DNA from: Tessaracoccus caeni
Lineage (GTDB): Bacteria; Actinomycetota; Actinomycetes; Propionibacteriales; Propionibacteriaceae
Assembly (NCBI RefSeq): GCF_029211185.1
Contig: NZ_JARGDO010000001.1
Span: 97,414-161,413, forward strand
DNA: 64,000 nt
Direction of reading: 5' to 3'
The position numbers and the translations under genes were made by a program. The notes under the pieces are model-generated. The model searched no databases. It had not been told where the DNA came from and worked only from the letters and a program-made list of their open reading frames with translations. Numbering within the stretch: the first letter of the stretch is position 1; each line of letters opens with the position of its first letter. This document shows positions 1-9,800 of this stretch, piece by piece.

Positions 1-144
1 ACAGATCCCACACCGACGCCGACCACAGATCCCACACCGACGCCGACCACAGATCCCACACCGACGCCGACCACAGATCCCACACCGACGCCGACCACAG
101 ATCCCACACCGACGCCGACCACAGATCCCACACCGACGCCGACC
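1..144 (+). repeat. Six perfect 24-bp tandem repeats inside the Pro/Thr gene
   Basis: Six head-to-tail copies of a 24-bp unit beginning acagatcccacaccgac encode TDPTPTPT. The copies look identical, so recent slippage or selection for copy number is likely. The array runs off the left edge, so total copy number is unknown. Confidence 0.95.
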
Positions 145-831
145 ACAGATCCGGAACCCACCACGGAGCCCTGCATCCCGGTGGATCCCGATGATCCGCT
201 GTGGATCCTCGTCCGTAGTCTGTGGCCCAACGCGCTTCCGGAGCACTGGCCGAGTTGGCTCGGCCCCATGCCTGACTGGTGGGGAGGCAACTCGGGCGAG
301 CCATGCGACGGCTCATCAACCGATCCGGAACCCACTACGGATCCAGAACCGACAACCGACCCGGAACCCACAACGGAACCGACCACCGACCCGGAACCCA
401 CAACGGAACCGGAGCCCGAGCCCACCACGGAACCGGAACCGACGACCGCCCCGGAACCCACAACGGAACCAGAACCCACAACGGAACCGACCACCGACCC
501 GGAACCCACAACGGAACCGGAGCCCGAGCCCACCACGGAACCGGAACCGACGACCAACCCGGAACCAACAACGGAACCGCAGCCGACGACCGACCCCGAA
601 CCGACGACCAACCCGGAACCGACGACCAACCCGGAACCGACGACCAACCCGGAACCGACGACCAACCCGGAACCGACGACCAACCCGGAACCGACGACCA
701 ACCCGGAACCGACGACCAACCCGGAACCGACGACCGACCCGGAACCCACGCCCAAGCCGCCGACGTGCACGTGGCCGAACCTGCCCTACTGGGACATCCT
801 CACGGGCAAGTGGCGGTGCTTCCGCTGGTAA
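1..831 (+). CDS. Pro/Thr-rich repeat protein, C-terminal part (5' end outside window)
   Basis: The reading frame is open from base 1, so this is the 3' part of a longer gene; the GTG at 181 is internal. Residues 1-48 are six copies of TDPTPTPT, then a short Cys/Trp-rich insert (about residues 58-102, two Cys, many Trp and Pro), then a long run of PEPTT/PTTDPEPTT repeats with negative charge, ending in a Cys-Trp-aromatic tail (CTWPNLPYW... CFRW). No catalytic domain is visible. Such low-complexity Pro-Thr runs are usually extended, often O-glycosylated wall-spanning linkers of secreted actinobacterial proteins; that role is inferred. There is no LPXTG sorting signal. A strong hairpin follows the stop codon. 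Confidence 0.75.
   Translation, partial: TDPTPTPTTDPTPTPTTDPTPTPTTDPTPTPTTDPTPTPTTDPTPTPTTDPEPTTEPCIPVDPDDPLWILVRSLWPNALPEHWPSWLGPMPDWWGGNSGEPCDGSSTDPEPTTDPEPTTDPEPTTEPTTDPEPTTEPEPEPTTEPEPTTAPEPTTEPEPTTEPTTDPEPTTEPEPEPTTEPEPTTNPEPTTEPQPTTDPEPTTNPEPTTNPEPTTNPEPTTNPEPTTNPEPTTNPEPTTNPEPTTDPEPTPKPPTCTWPNLPYWDILTGKWRCFRW
318..750 (+). repeat. 15-bp PEPTT-coding repeat tract with 108-bp internal duplication
   Basis: A degenerate 15-bp unit encoding PEPTT(D/N/E) repeats through this stretch. The segment starting near 371 recurs at 479 (offset 108 bp, 36 residues). The 3' part (about 596-735) is a nearly perfect run of ccgacgaccaacccggaa units. Confidence 0.9.
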
Positions 832-846
832 GCCGACGGAAATGAA

Positions 847-886
847 CCGCGGCCCCCGAACCTTGAAGGTTCGGGGGCCGCGGTGT
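847..886. terminator. Bidirectional hairpin terminator between repeat protein and sigA
   Basis: A long near-perfect stem (left arm 847-864, right arm 866-883) with a very small loop, followed by tgttgttt on the plus strand. It lies between two convergent stops (831 plus, 901 minus) and can end both transcripts. Confidence 0.85.
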
Positions 887-900
887 TGTTTCGTGCGGGA

Positions 901-2223
901 TCAGTCCAAGTAGTCGCGAAGAACCTGCGACCGCGACGGGTGGCGCAGCTTCGACATGGTCTTCGACTCGATCTGACGGATCCGCTCACGCGTGACGCCG
1001 TACACCTTGCCGATCTCGTCCAGGGTCTTGGGCTGGCCGTCGGTGAGGCCGAAGCGCATGGAGACCACGCCGGCCTCCCGCTCGGACAGGGTGTCGAGCA
1101 CCTCGTTCAGCTGCTCCTGGAGCAGGGTGAAGTTGACGGCGTCCGCGGGCACCACGGCCTCGGAGTCCTCGATCAGGTCGCCGAACTCGGAGTCGCCGTC
1201 CTCGCCGAGCGGGGTGTGCAGCGAGATCGGCTCGCGGCCATACTTCTGCACCTCGACGACCTTCTCGGGCGTCATGTCCAGCTCGAGCGCCAGCTCCTCC
1301 GGGGTGGGTTCGCGACCGAGATCCTGCAGCATCTGGCGCTGGACGCGGGCCAGCTTGTTGATGACTTCCACCATGTGCACCGGGATGCGGATGGTACGCG
1401 CCTGATCCGCCATGGCTCGGGTGATGGCCTGCTTGATCCACCAGGTGGCGTAGGTGGAGAACTTGTAGCCCTTGGTGTAGTCGAATTTCTCGACCGCACG
1501 GATCAGGCCGAGGTTGCCCTCCTGGATGAGGTCGAGGAAGAGCATGCCGCGTCCGGTGTACCGCTTGGCCAGCGACACCACCAGGCGAAGGTTAGCTTCG
1601 AGCAGGTGGTTCTTGGCACGGCGGCCGTCCTCGGCGATCCATTCCAGATCGTCGAGATCGTTGGCGTCGACGACCACCTCGACGGAGTTGAGCCGCTCCT
1701 CTGCGAACAGGCCGGCTTCGATGCGCTTGGCGAGCTCGACCTCTTCGACGGCGTTGAGCAGCGCAACCTTGCCGATCTGCTTCAGGTAGTCCTTGACGGG
1801 GTCGGCTGTGGCGCCGGCCGAGACGACCTGCTGCTCGGGCTCGTCGGCGTCGTCGGAGTCGCTGAGGGCGAAGCCCTCTTCTTCGACGAGTTCCTTCTCG
1901 AGGACGGCTTCCTTGGCCTCGTTGAACTGGCCCTCGTCGACCTCGTCCAGCGAACGCTTCTTGCCGCCAACGGTGAGCACGACGTCGTCGCCCTCACGCT
2001 GGAACTTCACTTCGACCTCCCCGGTGGAGGCCTGCGCGATGGTGGGCTCGTCGCCCTTCGCCTTGGCGGCTCGCTTGCGCGGAGCGGCCTTGGTCGCGGT
2101 GGAACGGGTTGTCGCCCGCTTTGCCGCCGGTGCCTTTGCAGCAGCGGTTGCCGCCTGAGCCTTGGCGGGCGCTTTCCGAGTAGTCCGGGTGGCGGGCTTC
2201 TTCTCGTTCTGACCTTCCGTCAC
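901..2223 (-). CDS. sigA: Principal sigma-70 factor (SigA/RpoD/HrdB)
   Basis: Primary sigma factor that directs RNA polymerase to housekeeping promoters. The 440-residue protein has a Lys/Ala/Thr-rich basic N-terminus typical of actinobacterial SigA, an acidic stretch, region 1.2 ([13 protein letters not shown]), region 2 with [20 protein letters not shown] and [15 protein letters not shown] for -10 recognition and melting, region 3, and a region 4 helix-turn-helix ([19 protein letters not shown]) for the -35 element. The frame is open upstream to 2304, but GTG at 2223 is chosen because GGAAGG sits just before it and the basic tail starts there. It is divergent from sigB. An intact group 1 sigma factor; confidence is high. 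Confidence 0.96.
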   Translation of the reverse strand: MTEGQNEKKPATRTTRKAPAKAQAATAAAKAPAAKRATTRSTATKAAPRKRAAKAKGDEPTIAQASTGEVEVKFQREGDDVVLTVGGKKRSLDEVDEGQFNEAKEAVLEKELVEEEGFALSDSDDADEPEQQVVSAGATADPVKDYLKQIGKVALLNAVEEVELAKRIEAGLFAEERLNSVEVVVDANDLDDLEWIAEDGRRAKNHLLEANLRLVVSLAKRYTGRGMLFLDLIQEGNLGLIRAVEKFDYTKGYKFSTYATWWIKQAITRAMADQARTIRIPVHMVEVINKLARVQRQMLQDLGREPTPEELALELDMTPEKVVEVQKYGREPISLHTPLGEDGDSEFGDLIEDSEAVVPADAVNFTLLQEQLNEVLDTLSEREAGVVSMRFGLTDGQPKTLDEIGKVYGVTRERIRQIESKTMSKLRHPSRSQVLRDYLD

Positions 2224-2294
2224 AACGTTCCTTCCAACAGCCGACGGGAATTTGGGCGCGACTCGTCCCGTGTTGGTCAAGAGCCGCGTCCCCC

Positions 2295-2323
2295 ATCTTG
2301 TCACGCAGCTACCCCTTACTCAA
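2295..2323 (-). promoter_or_regulatory. Probable sigA promoter
   Basis: On the minus strand TTGAGT (2323-2318), a 17-nt spacer, then CAAGAT (2300-2295) fit a vegetative promoter, giving a leader of about 65 nt before the GTG start of sigA. Confidence 0.5.
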
Positions 2324-2483
2324 ACTGTCTACCCACCCAGATCCATGAATTTCCCGCACCTAAGGCGGACTAGGGGTCATACCTAGGTCTCATCCCACCC
2401 TGATTCGCCAAGAACTGGCCCAGACCGGGAACCACAGCGCCTCGTCGCGCGTTGTGATGGATGAGAGTTTGAAAGGGTCATCA

Positions 2484-3416
2484 ATGAGTATATCTGTGCG
2501 AACCCGTAACACCGACGGCATCGACGGCAAGGACGCGGTGGGTCTCTACCTGGACGCCATCGCCAAGACCCCCCTCCTCAGCGCGGTTGAAGAAGTCGAA
2601 CTGGCTCGGACCATCGAGGCCGGCGTCTTCGCCGAGAACATCCTGAGCGGCGAGGTCGAGACCTCGGTCGAGGCCACTGAAGAGGAACTGCGCGAGATCG
2701 TCGCCGAGGGCGAGCGCGCCATGCAGCGCTTCATCCAGGCGAACCTGCGACTGGTCGTCTCCGTCGCCCGCAAATACGGCAGGGCTCAGATGCCCCTGCT
2801 GGATCTGGTTCAGGAGGGCAACACCGGCCTGATCCGCGCGGTCGAGAAGTTCGACTACGCCAAGGGCTTCAAGTTCTCCACCTATGCCACCTGGTGGGTC
2901 CGTCAGGCCATCTCTCGCGGCATCGCGCAGCAGGGTCGGATCGTCCGGCTCCCCGTGCATGTCGCCGAGCAGGTCAACCAGGTCTCCGCGGTGCGCCGCA
3001 ACCTGGAGCGCCAGCTGGGACGCGACCCCGAGCTCGCCGAGATCGCCGACGAGCTGGGCATCGAGGAGGGCAAGGTCGTCGACCTGATCCGTTACTCCCG
3101 CGACCACGTCTCGCTCGACGCCCCCGTCGAGGCCGACGGCGACACCGCCCTCGGCGACCTGATCGCCCGGGAGCCCGCCCCGGGCCCCGACGAGCTGGTG
3201 CTGGACGCCGAGGATCGTGCCCGTCTCGAGGGCATGCTGGGCTCGCTGGACGAGCGCTCCCAGGATGTTGTTCGTCGTCGCTACGGCCTGCTCGACGGCC
3301 GCCAGGCCAAGCTGGCCGACATCGGCAGCCACTGGGGCATCACCGCCGAGCGCGTGCGTCAGATCGAGCGCCTCGCCTTGGCCAAGATGCGCCAGTCCCA
3401 GGGCCTGGCCGCCTGA
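2484..3416 (+). CDS. sigB: Group 2 sigma-70 factor (SigB-like)
   Basis: A primary-like, usually non-essential sigma factor of 310 residues; the family commonly serves general stress or stationary-phase promoters in actinobacteria. It has region 1.2 (VGLYLDAIAKTPLLSAVEEV), region 2 ([35 protein letters not shown]), region 3, and region 4 (ITAERVRQIERLALAKMRQ). It lacks the long basic N-terminus of SigA. The start is ATG 2484, preceded by GAAAGGG about 8 nt upstream; an in-frame GTG at 2454 has no ribosome-binding site. It is transcribed divergently from sigA, across an intergenic stretch of about 260 bp. Called SigB by similarity to the group 2 factor paired with SigA in mycobacteria and corynebacteria. 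Confidence 0.88.
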   Translation: MSISVRTRNTDGIDGKDAVGLYLDAIAKTPLLSAVEEVELARTIEAGVFAENILSGEVETSVEATEEELREIVAEGERAMQRFIQANLRLVVSVARKYGRAQMPLLDLVQEGNTGLIRAVEKFDYAKGFKFSTYATWWVRQAISRGIAQQGRIVRLPVHVAEQVNQVSAVRRNLERQLGRDPELAEIADELGIEEGKVVDLIRYSRDHVSLDAPVEADGDTALGDLIAREPAPGPDELVLDAEDRARLEGMLGSLDERSQDVVRRRYGLLDGRQAKLADIGSHWGITAERVRQIERLALAKMRQSQGLAA

Positions 3417-3428
3417 TCCCAGACCGAC

Positions 3429-3465
3429 GACGCCCGGTCCCACTCACGTGGGGCCGGGCGTCTTT
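3429..3465 (+). terminator. Rho-independent terminator after sigB
   Basis: A perfect 15-bp GC stem (3429-3443 with 3448-3462), loop tcac, followed by ttta. It lies between the convergent sigB and tesB stops and may serve both. Confidence 0.88.
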
Positions 3466-3477
3466 ATGTCTGGCGGG

Positions 3478-4323
3478 TTAGCCCAGAAGACGGATGAGGC
3501 CTTCTTGGGCGCACGAGGCGACGATGTGGCCCTTTTGGAAGAGGCGGCCCGTCGAGAAGCCTCGTGCGTTGGAGGCCGACGGGGAATCCATGTCGTAGAG
3601 CAGCCACTCGTCGACGCGCACCGGGCGGTGGAACCACATGGCATGGTCGACGGAGGCCATCTGCATCTTCGGCGACAGGAACGCCACTTCATGGGGCACC
3701 GTCGAGACGCTCAGCAGCGTGATGTCACTCAGGTAGGCCAGCGTCGCCAGGTGCAGCATCGGATCGTCGGGCATGACGTCGCGCGTGCGCACCCACGCCT
3801 TCATCGATCCCCCACGCTCAACGCGGCGCGGTGGCCCGGCCAGGCGCACGTCGAGCGCATCCCATTCCGCAAGAATCGGCGACGCCGCCCCGAACCGCTC
3901 CACGAAGATCTCGCCCAGCGACGGGCAGTCCTCCGGTGGGCGATGCACGTAGTCGCCGGGCTCCAGCGCGGAGTGGTCCAGGCCGGGTTCGGCGGCCTGG
4001 AAGGAGGCGGTCATCGCGAAGATCACCCTGCTCCCCTGCGTGGTGGTCACCCGGCGGTTGGAGAAGGTGTTGCCGTCGCGAGTGCGCTCCACCTCGAAGA
4101 CCAACGGCTCGTCCGGCGAACCCGGGCGCAGGAAATAGGCGTTCAGGGAGTGCGGCAGCCGATCGTCGGACACCGTCTTTGACGCAGCGACCAGCGTCTG
4201 AGCCAATACCTGACCCCCGAACAGCCGTTGCAGCAGGGTGTCCGGCTGCGGACCCATCCAGGTGTTCTCGCCCAGCTGCTTCAGCTCGAAAAGGGAGAGC
4301 AGGTCGTCGACGTCTCGTGGCAC
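3478..4323 (-). CDS. tesB: Acyl-CoA thioesterase II (TesB family)
   Basis: Hydrolyses acyl-CoA to free fatty acid and CoA in the cytosol. The 281-residue length matches the double-hotdog TesB family. Visible motifs are GGQVLAQTL near residue 35, HSLNAYFLRPG in the first hotdog, and near the C-terminus SVDHAMWFHRPVRVDEWLLY followed by QEGLIR, which in the family carry the Asp and Gln of the catalytic triad. The start is GTG at 4323; a CATGAT box ending 6 nt before it suggests a leaderless message. It stands alone, convergent with sigB. Confidence 0.93.
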   Translation of the reverse strand: MPRDVDDLLSLFELKQLGENTWMGPQPDTLLQRLFGGQVLAQTLVAASKTVSDDRLPHSLNAYFLRPGSPDEPLVFEVERTRDGNTFSNRRVTTTQGSRVIFAMTASFQAAEPGLDHSALEPGDYVHRPPEDCPSLGEIFVERFGAASPILAEWDALDVRLAGPPRRVERGGSMKAWVRTRDVMPDDPMLHLATLAYLSDITLLSVSTVPHEVAFLSPKMQMASVDHAMWFHRPVRVDEWLLYDMDSPSASNARGFSTGRLFQKGHIVASCAQEGLIRLLG

Positions 4324-4368
4324 CCGCCCATCATGGCACCGCGGGCCACGCTGGTCGATCTCCGATGT

Positions 4369-6132
4369 CTACGCAGCAGGCTTGCTCCACTGAATCTCGC
4401 ATCCGGCGTCGGCCAACGGCTGCAAAGCGGCCTTGTCGGCGTCGATGTCCGTAAGCGGATTGCCGTACACCCGCAGATCCTTGAGTCCTGTGCGACTGGC
4501 GAGGCCAGACACAGACGAGATCTCGTTGTCGAACACGATCAGGTGTTCAAGCCGAGCGAGTTCCGGCAAACCGTCGAGCGACGTCAGCTTGCTGTCCGTG
4601 ATCGCGAGAGTGGAGAGGTGTGGCAGGTCAGGCATCCCCGTCACATCGGCCAATGTGGACGTCACCACGCCAAGCTGCTTCAACTGCGGCATCGACGCCA
4701 GCCCATCGAGTCGCGCGACGTCGCTATGGATGATCGACAAGATCGTCAGTTGCTGCCACTGTCCGAACTCGGGAAAGACGGAGAGGTCCACGTCCTCGCC
4801 GCCCAGTTGCACCATCAGGTTGTCGAGTTTGGGGGTCCGCTCGGGAAGCCCGCGGAGACTCTTGATCTCGCTCTTGAAGAGGTACAGTCCTCGCAGCTCA
4901 GGAAGAGCAGGCAAGGCGTCCAGATCGACGATTCGGTTGCCCTGCAGGTTCAGGATCTCCAGACGCGGCAGAGCAGGCAGCCCGTCGACCGACGTCAGGA
5001 AGTTGTGCGTCGCGTCGAACTCGACGAGGTGAGGGAACTTCGGAAAGCCCTTCAGACTCGAGATATGGCCGGCCTTACAGTTCAGCTCAGTGGCTGCGTT
5101 GAGCTCCGCCAAGGGGAGCACGCCATCTTGAACGTCGAGCTCCCGCTCGATGCAGTAACGCAGATAAGGGTCTTCGATCGTGCGTAGCGACACGTCTCCC
5201 GGTTCATTCACCCGAACGGCCCTGCTGGTGGACTGCTTGGTTTCAAAGCCCTTCTTCGAGCCGATGACCTTCACCGACACCATCGCGCGCTCGTCTGCGG
5301 TGGTCAACACATAGCTCTTGCCGGTTGCTCCGGAGATCGCCTTGCCGTTCCGCAGCCATTGATAGCTGAACGAGACTCCGCTGGGCATCCATTCTCGTGG
5401 CAACGCCGTCAGCTTGTCGCCGGTCAACAGGTGGTCATCGGCCTTGTCGAAGGTCACCTCGTCGGCGACCAACGTACCGGGTCCGACCTTGGCCTCCTTC
5501 GAGGTCTTGGAAGCCGTCTTGTATCCCTTCTTCGTTCCCGTGACCTTGACGGAGACCTTCTTGCCGGCGTCGTCGGCGGTGAGCGTATAGGACTGCTTGG
5601 TTGCCCCCTGGATCGCCTTGCCATTCCTCAGCCATTGAATGGTGGTCTTGACGCCCTTGGGGCCCCAGAATCCGATGTTCATGTTCAGTTCTTCGCCGGT
5701 CCTGAACGTGCCCACAATATTCGGCGTCGCGGTCGTGAGCGCGCCCTGCGCGACCGACTTGGTCTGCCTCGAGGTCTTCGACACCGCCTTGTATCCCCGC
5801 CGCATACCGGTCACCGTGACGGAGATCTTCTTGCCCTCATCCGACGGCGTCAACGTATACGACTTGTGCGTCGCGCCCTTGATCTTCTTCCCGTTGCGCA
5901 ACCACTGGACCTCAACGCTGGCCCGCGGCTTCCAGGTGCCGGCCTTGACCTTCAGCGTCGAGCCGACCTTGGCCGTGCCCGAAATGGCGGGCGTCGGCGT
6001 CGTCCTGAACCTCGAGGCCGCGTCCGCCTGCACGGGGCCAAGCCCCACGAAGGCCAATGCCATCACCAGCATCGCAACGACGATGCGCCTCGCACCCGAA
6101 CATGCACGCCAAGCCGACAAACCATGTGTCAT
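4369..6132 (-). CDS. Secreted protein with Ig-like repeats and leucine-rich repeats
   Basis: A predicted exported protein of 587 residues. The start ATG 6132 is set by AGGGGG a few bases upstream and by a clear signal peptide (basic start, hydrophobic AMLVMALAFVGLGPV, cleavage near ADA). The frame is open to 6339, but that part is not signal-like. The first half has three beta-rich repeats of about 85 residues, each with GTxxVGSTLxVxxGTW, a WLRNGK motif, GAT(H/K)xSYTLT and KVTGxKKGY, a module common in actinobacterial surface proteins. The second half has about eight leucine-rich repeats of the type LPxLPxLexLxLxxNxI. No sorting signal or membrane anchor is seen at the C-terminus. Probable role: binding or adhesion outside the cell (inference). 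Confidence 0.85.
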   Translation of the reverse strand: MTHGLSAWRACSGARRIVVAMLVMALAFVGLGPVQADAASRFRTTPTPAISGTAKVGSTLKVKAGTWKPRASVEVQWLRNGKKIKGATHKSYTLTPSDEGKKISVTVTGMRRGYKAVSKTSRQTKSVAQGALTTATPNIVGTFRTGEELNMNIGFWGPKGVKTTIQWLRNGKAIQGATKQSYTLTADDAGKKVSVKVTGTKKGYKTASKTSKEAKVGPGTLVADEVTFDKADDHLLTGDKLTALPREWMPSGVSFSYQWLRNGKAISGATGKSYVLTTADERAMVSVKVIGSKKGFETKQSTSRAVRVNEPGDVSLRTIEDPYLRYCIERELDVQDGVLPLAELNAATELNCKAGHISSLKGFPKFPHLVEFDATHNFLTSVDGLPALPRLEILNLQGNRIVDLDALPALPELRGLYLFKSEIKSLRGLPERTPKLDNLMVQLGGEDVDLSVFPEFGQWQQLTILSIIHSDVARLDGLASMPQLKQLGVVTSTLADVTGMPDLPHLSTLAITDSKLTSLDGLPELARLEHLIVFDNEISSVSGLASRTGLKDLRVYGNPLTDIDADKAALQPLADAGCEIQWSKPAA

Positions 6133-6501
6133 GAGATCCCCCTGAATCGCAGGGATCAGCAACCGTGCTGGACCCCTAGAACGAACGCTATCAGCGCGCA
6201 TCGGATCCCGTGATCCGGCCCCAGGAATAGCGGTATGGATCGACGGAGATCTCACTCGCTTCCTTCTCCCGGTTTCGGTGCGAGTGTCCCTTTCGACGGG
6301 ACACCCCGGAGCGGAACGATCGAAGAAGCCACTTGCCATCGTCCTGGCTCGCGACGCCGGCCTAAGGCCAAGCTAGCGTCAGTCAACCCCTGTGGGGATG
6401 GCCCGAGCGGTGGGCAAGATTCGTCTGACTCTTGACATCGCTGTGGGGTCGCTCTAGGTTCGTCCGAACGATCACCCCAACGACGCGGAGAACTCAGACA
6501 G
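6133..6501. other. Divergent intergenic region (369 bp)
   Basis: No convincing gene. It holds the 5' region of the LRR gene, a short inverted repeat ggatcccgtgatcc near 6203-6216, and the promoter of the lipoprotein gene at its right end. The minus ORF continuing upstream of 6132 has no ribosome-binding site. Confidence 0.6.
6432..6460 (+). promoter_or_regulatory. Consensus vegetative promoter for the lipoprotein gene
   Basis: TTGACA (6432-6437), 17-nt spacer, TAGGTT (6455-6460). This is the best -35/-10 pair seen in the window. A palindrome gttcgtccgaac (6458-6469) overlaps the expected start point and could be an operator. Confidence 0.7.
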
Positions 6502-6870
6502 ATGACGCCCAACCCGCCGCTTCGACGCAGTCTTATGACCATCGCGCTGCTTGCTACGAGCATCATGGTCGGCGCCTGTGGGTCTCCGGCGGTGCCTGGC
6601 AACCCCACTTCCCCGCCGTCGGCAACACAGCAGAGCTTCGAGGGGCGGACGGAGATGGAACTCGCAGTCCTCAAGGCGTTCGAGGACGAACCCTTGGTAT
6701 TCGGGGCGGCTTACCACAACGATCCGGAGAGGATCGTGCTAGCGGTGTTGGAGGCGGATGGGAAGCCATCCGAGAAGAAGCTCGACGAGCTTCGGGCTAC
6801 GGCCGCCGCGGTCGTCGGAGACATCCCCATCGAGTTCGACTTCAGTTCCGAACTGCCCAGGGAAGCCTAG
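6502..6870 (+). CDS. Small lipoprotein of unknown function
   Basis: A 122-residue protein starting with a lipoprotein signal peptide: basic MTPNPPLRRS, hydrophobic stretch, and a GAC lipobox with the lipidated Cys at residue 26. The mature part is about 96 residues, acidic, with an initial Pro/Ser/Thr linker; it recalls small periplasmic substrate-binding or inhibitor-type folds, but I recognise no family. GGAG lies 11 nt before the ATG and a consensus promoter lies upstream. It is convergent with hrpA, with only 10 bp between the stops and no clear terminator. Confidence 0.8.
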   Translation: MTPNPPLRRSLMTIALLATSIMVGACGSPAVPGNPTSPPSATQQSFEGRTEMELAVLKAFEDEPLVFGAAYHNDPERIVLAVLEADGKPSEKKLDELRATAAAVVGDIPIEFDFSSELPREA

Positions 6871-6880
6871 CCCGCACCTC

Positions 6881-9800
6881 TCAGCCGGCGGCGCGGATGG
6901 CCTGGCGGACGCGTTTGGGCGAGATGGGCACCGCAGTGCGCAGGCGCTGCGCGAACAGGCTGACGCGAAGCTCCTCGATCAAGAAGGCGATCTCCTCCAC
7001 CTCGGGGCTCAGCGGGCCCGCGGGCTGGGCGTCGGTGAGGTCCGCGTAGGCCTGCTCGACGTCGTCCAGTTCCGCTTGGGCGCGCCGGTCCCTGGTGGGG
7101 TTGACCAGAGCGGCCTCCAACCGCAGCGTCGCCGCCTCCGCGTAGCGTGGGAGGTGCTGGTACCAGGGGTCGGGCGTAGCGGAGATGAACCGGTTGAAGA
7201 ACAGATCGTCGAGCTGTGCGGTGACGTCGGCGGCCGTCTCGTCCCCGCGCGGGCAGCGCTCCAGTAAACGCCGGGCTGCGGAGACGTGGGTAAGCGCCGA
7301 GGCCGCGATCGACATCACCCGACGGGTCTGGTCGGCGCATTCCTGACGCACGGCCAGGGCCAACGCGTCGTAGGCCTTGGCGTCGCGCACCTTGACGGCA
7401 GGCCCATGCGCCTCGGCAAGCTGCTCCGACGCCTTGAGCCAGGCGTCAGCCAGCAGATCCGGCACCGTCGGGTAGGGCGACTCAGCCAGCGCCAGCTTCT
7501 CCTGCATGGTCATGTGCGACACGACCCAGCGGATGGGATCGGGGTTGGTGAGCGTGAGCAGCCGGCGCACGCCATGGATATGCGAGCGACGCGCCCGGGA
7601 CTCGGTGTCCAGCACCACCAGACCGACGGAGGCCCCCTCGTCGGTCAGCGCCGGGTAGCCGCGCACCCCCTTGGCGACGGTGGTCTCGGTGGGCACCGTG
7701 CCGAAGGTCCACGACGTCTGCCCCGTGGCGGTGAGACCGCCGGCTGAGGCGGTGAGCTTGGCCGAGATCTTCGCGACGAGGCGCTCACGCAGCTCGTCGA
7801 GGTTGTCGCCACGGGCGATCTCGCGGCCGTTGTCGATCACCTGGAAGGCGAGCCGGAGATGCGCGGGCACCGTCTCGGGATGCCACTGGCCGGGCTCGAC
7901 GCGGGTGCCGGTGAGCGCCAACAGCGCCCGTCCCACAGCCTCGGTGAAGCTGCCCTTTCCGATCTCCCCTCGTTCCTGCAGCCAGGTCAGCGCCTTGGCG
8001 GCGAAGTCGGGCGCGGGCACGAAGCTGGTGCGCACCGCCTTGGGCAGCGAGCGGATCAGCTCGGTGGCCAGTTCTCGACGAAGCCCCGGCACCTGCCAGC
8101 TGAAGGGCGCACCGCTCAGCTGGTTGAGCAGCTCGACGCGCACCGTGACCGTCGCACCGTCGGCACCGGCTCCGGGATCGAAGACGTAGCGCACCGGCAG
8201 CTTGTGGCCGCCGATCACCCAGCGATCGGGGAAGTCGGAGGCGCGCAGCTGGGTGGGGTCGGTGACGCAATCGTCGACGGTGAGCCTCGGCCACTCGTCG
8301 GGCTTCAGGCCGCGCAGCCACTTGTCGAAGCTCGCCCCGGACACGACATGGCTGGGGATGCGGGCGTCATAGAAGGCGTAGAGGGTGTCGTCGGAGATCA
8401 GCAGGTCGGGCCGGCGCATCCGGTCGGTCTGCTTGGCCGCGTCCTCCAGCGCTGCCCGGTTGGCGGCCAGAAGCTTGCTGTTGGTGCGCCAGTCCCCCTC
8501 CACCAGGGCGGAGCGGATGAAGATCTCGCGCGCCTCCACCGGATGCTCGGCGGCGTAGCTGGTGCGACGACCAGCGACGATCGGCACGCCGAACAGCGTG
8601 AGCCGCTCGCTGGCGATCACAGTGGCGGTACGGCTCGACCAGCGCGGCTCCGAGACAGTGCGGGTGATCACGTGGCCGCCCACCTGCTCGATCCACTCCG
8701 GCTTCACCGGCGCCACCGTGCGCGCCCAGAGCCGGGATGTCTCGACCAACTCGAAGGCCATCACCAGCGGTGGCGTCGACTTCGCCAGCGCGGAGCCCGG
8801 CTGGATGGCGAATTTAGCGCCGCGAGCGCCGTTGTACTCGGTGAGCGGGCGACCCCGCCCCTTCTGACGCTGCCCGGGCTGACGTTGGGCGCGCTCCTGC
8901 TCGGCCAGGCCGACGTTGGACAGCAGACCGGACAGCAGCGACGTCAGCACCTCCGGCATGGCGCCGTCGCCTTGAGGCTTGAGGTCCAGTTCCTTGCAGG
9001 CTTCGCGCAGCTGGGAGACCAGATCCTCCCATTCCCGGAAGCGCAGGAAGTGCAGGTACTCGTCGCGGCACATCCGACGGAACGCGCTGCCGGAAAGATC
9101 CTTGCGCTGCTGCCGCAGGTAGTTCCAGATGTTGAACAGCACCTCGAAGTCGCCGCCCTCCAGGGAGGGCGCGGTCGCCTCGGTCTCCCTGCGGGTTCCC
9201 GTGTGCGCGGTATGGCGTTTGGGCTCCTTGGACTCCGGCTCCGTTGGTGCGGAGGAGGACGCCGCCCAGAAACGCCGGTGGCTCTGGTCGGCTTGGGCCT
9301 GGAACTCGGCCGGGCGTTCGCGCACATCGGGCACGGTGAGCCCGGCCACCAGCACCATGACGGTGCGCAGGCAGCCGCGTGTGTTGGCCTCGATCAGCAT
9401 CCGGCCCAGCCGCGGGTCGACGGGCATCCGCGCGAGCGTGTGGCCGATCCGGGTGAGCCGCACGCCGCGGCGATCGCGTCGCTGGATGGCCCCCAGCTCC
9501 TGAAGCACCCGGATGCCGTCGTTGATCTGCGACACGACGGGGGCTTCGACGAACGGGAAGGACTCGATGTCACCCAGCCCAGACTCGGCCATCAGCAACA
9601 CGACGGTGGCCAGGTTGGTGCGCAGGATCTCGGGGTCGGAGAACTCGGGGCGCGCCAGGAAGTCGTCCTCGTCGTACAGCCGGATCGCAACGCCCGGTCC
9701 CAGGCGGCCACAGCGCCCGGCACGCTGGTTAGCGGACGCCTGGGAGATGGGTTCGATGGGCAGCCGCTGCACCTTGGTGCGGGCGGAGTAGCGCGAGATG

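Noticed and set aside
1-144. Regular repeats as a CRISPR array
   Set aside because: Contiguous 24-bp units with no spacers, in frame with a protein.
191-913. Two further long plus ORFs over the Pro/Thr tract (191-913 and 279-845), rich in Arg/Asn or Gly/His/Asp
   Set aside because: Shadows made by the 15-bp and 24-bp periodicity; the frame open from base 1 is the one with a sensible protein and a stop before the terminator.
883-2373. 496-codon plus ORF opposite sigA
   Set aside because: Antisense shadow from GC-rich third positions; no ribosome-binding site, low-complexity His/Gly/Leu content.
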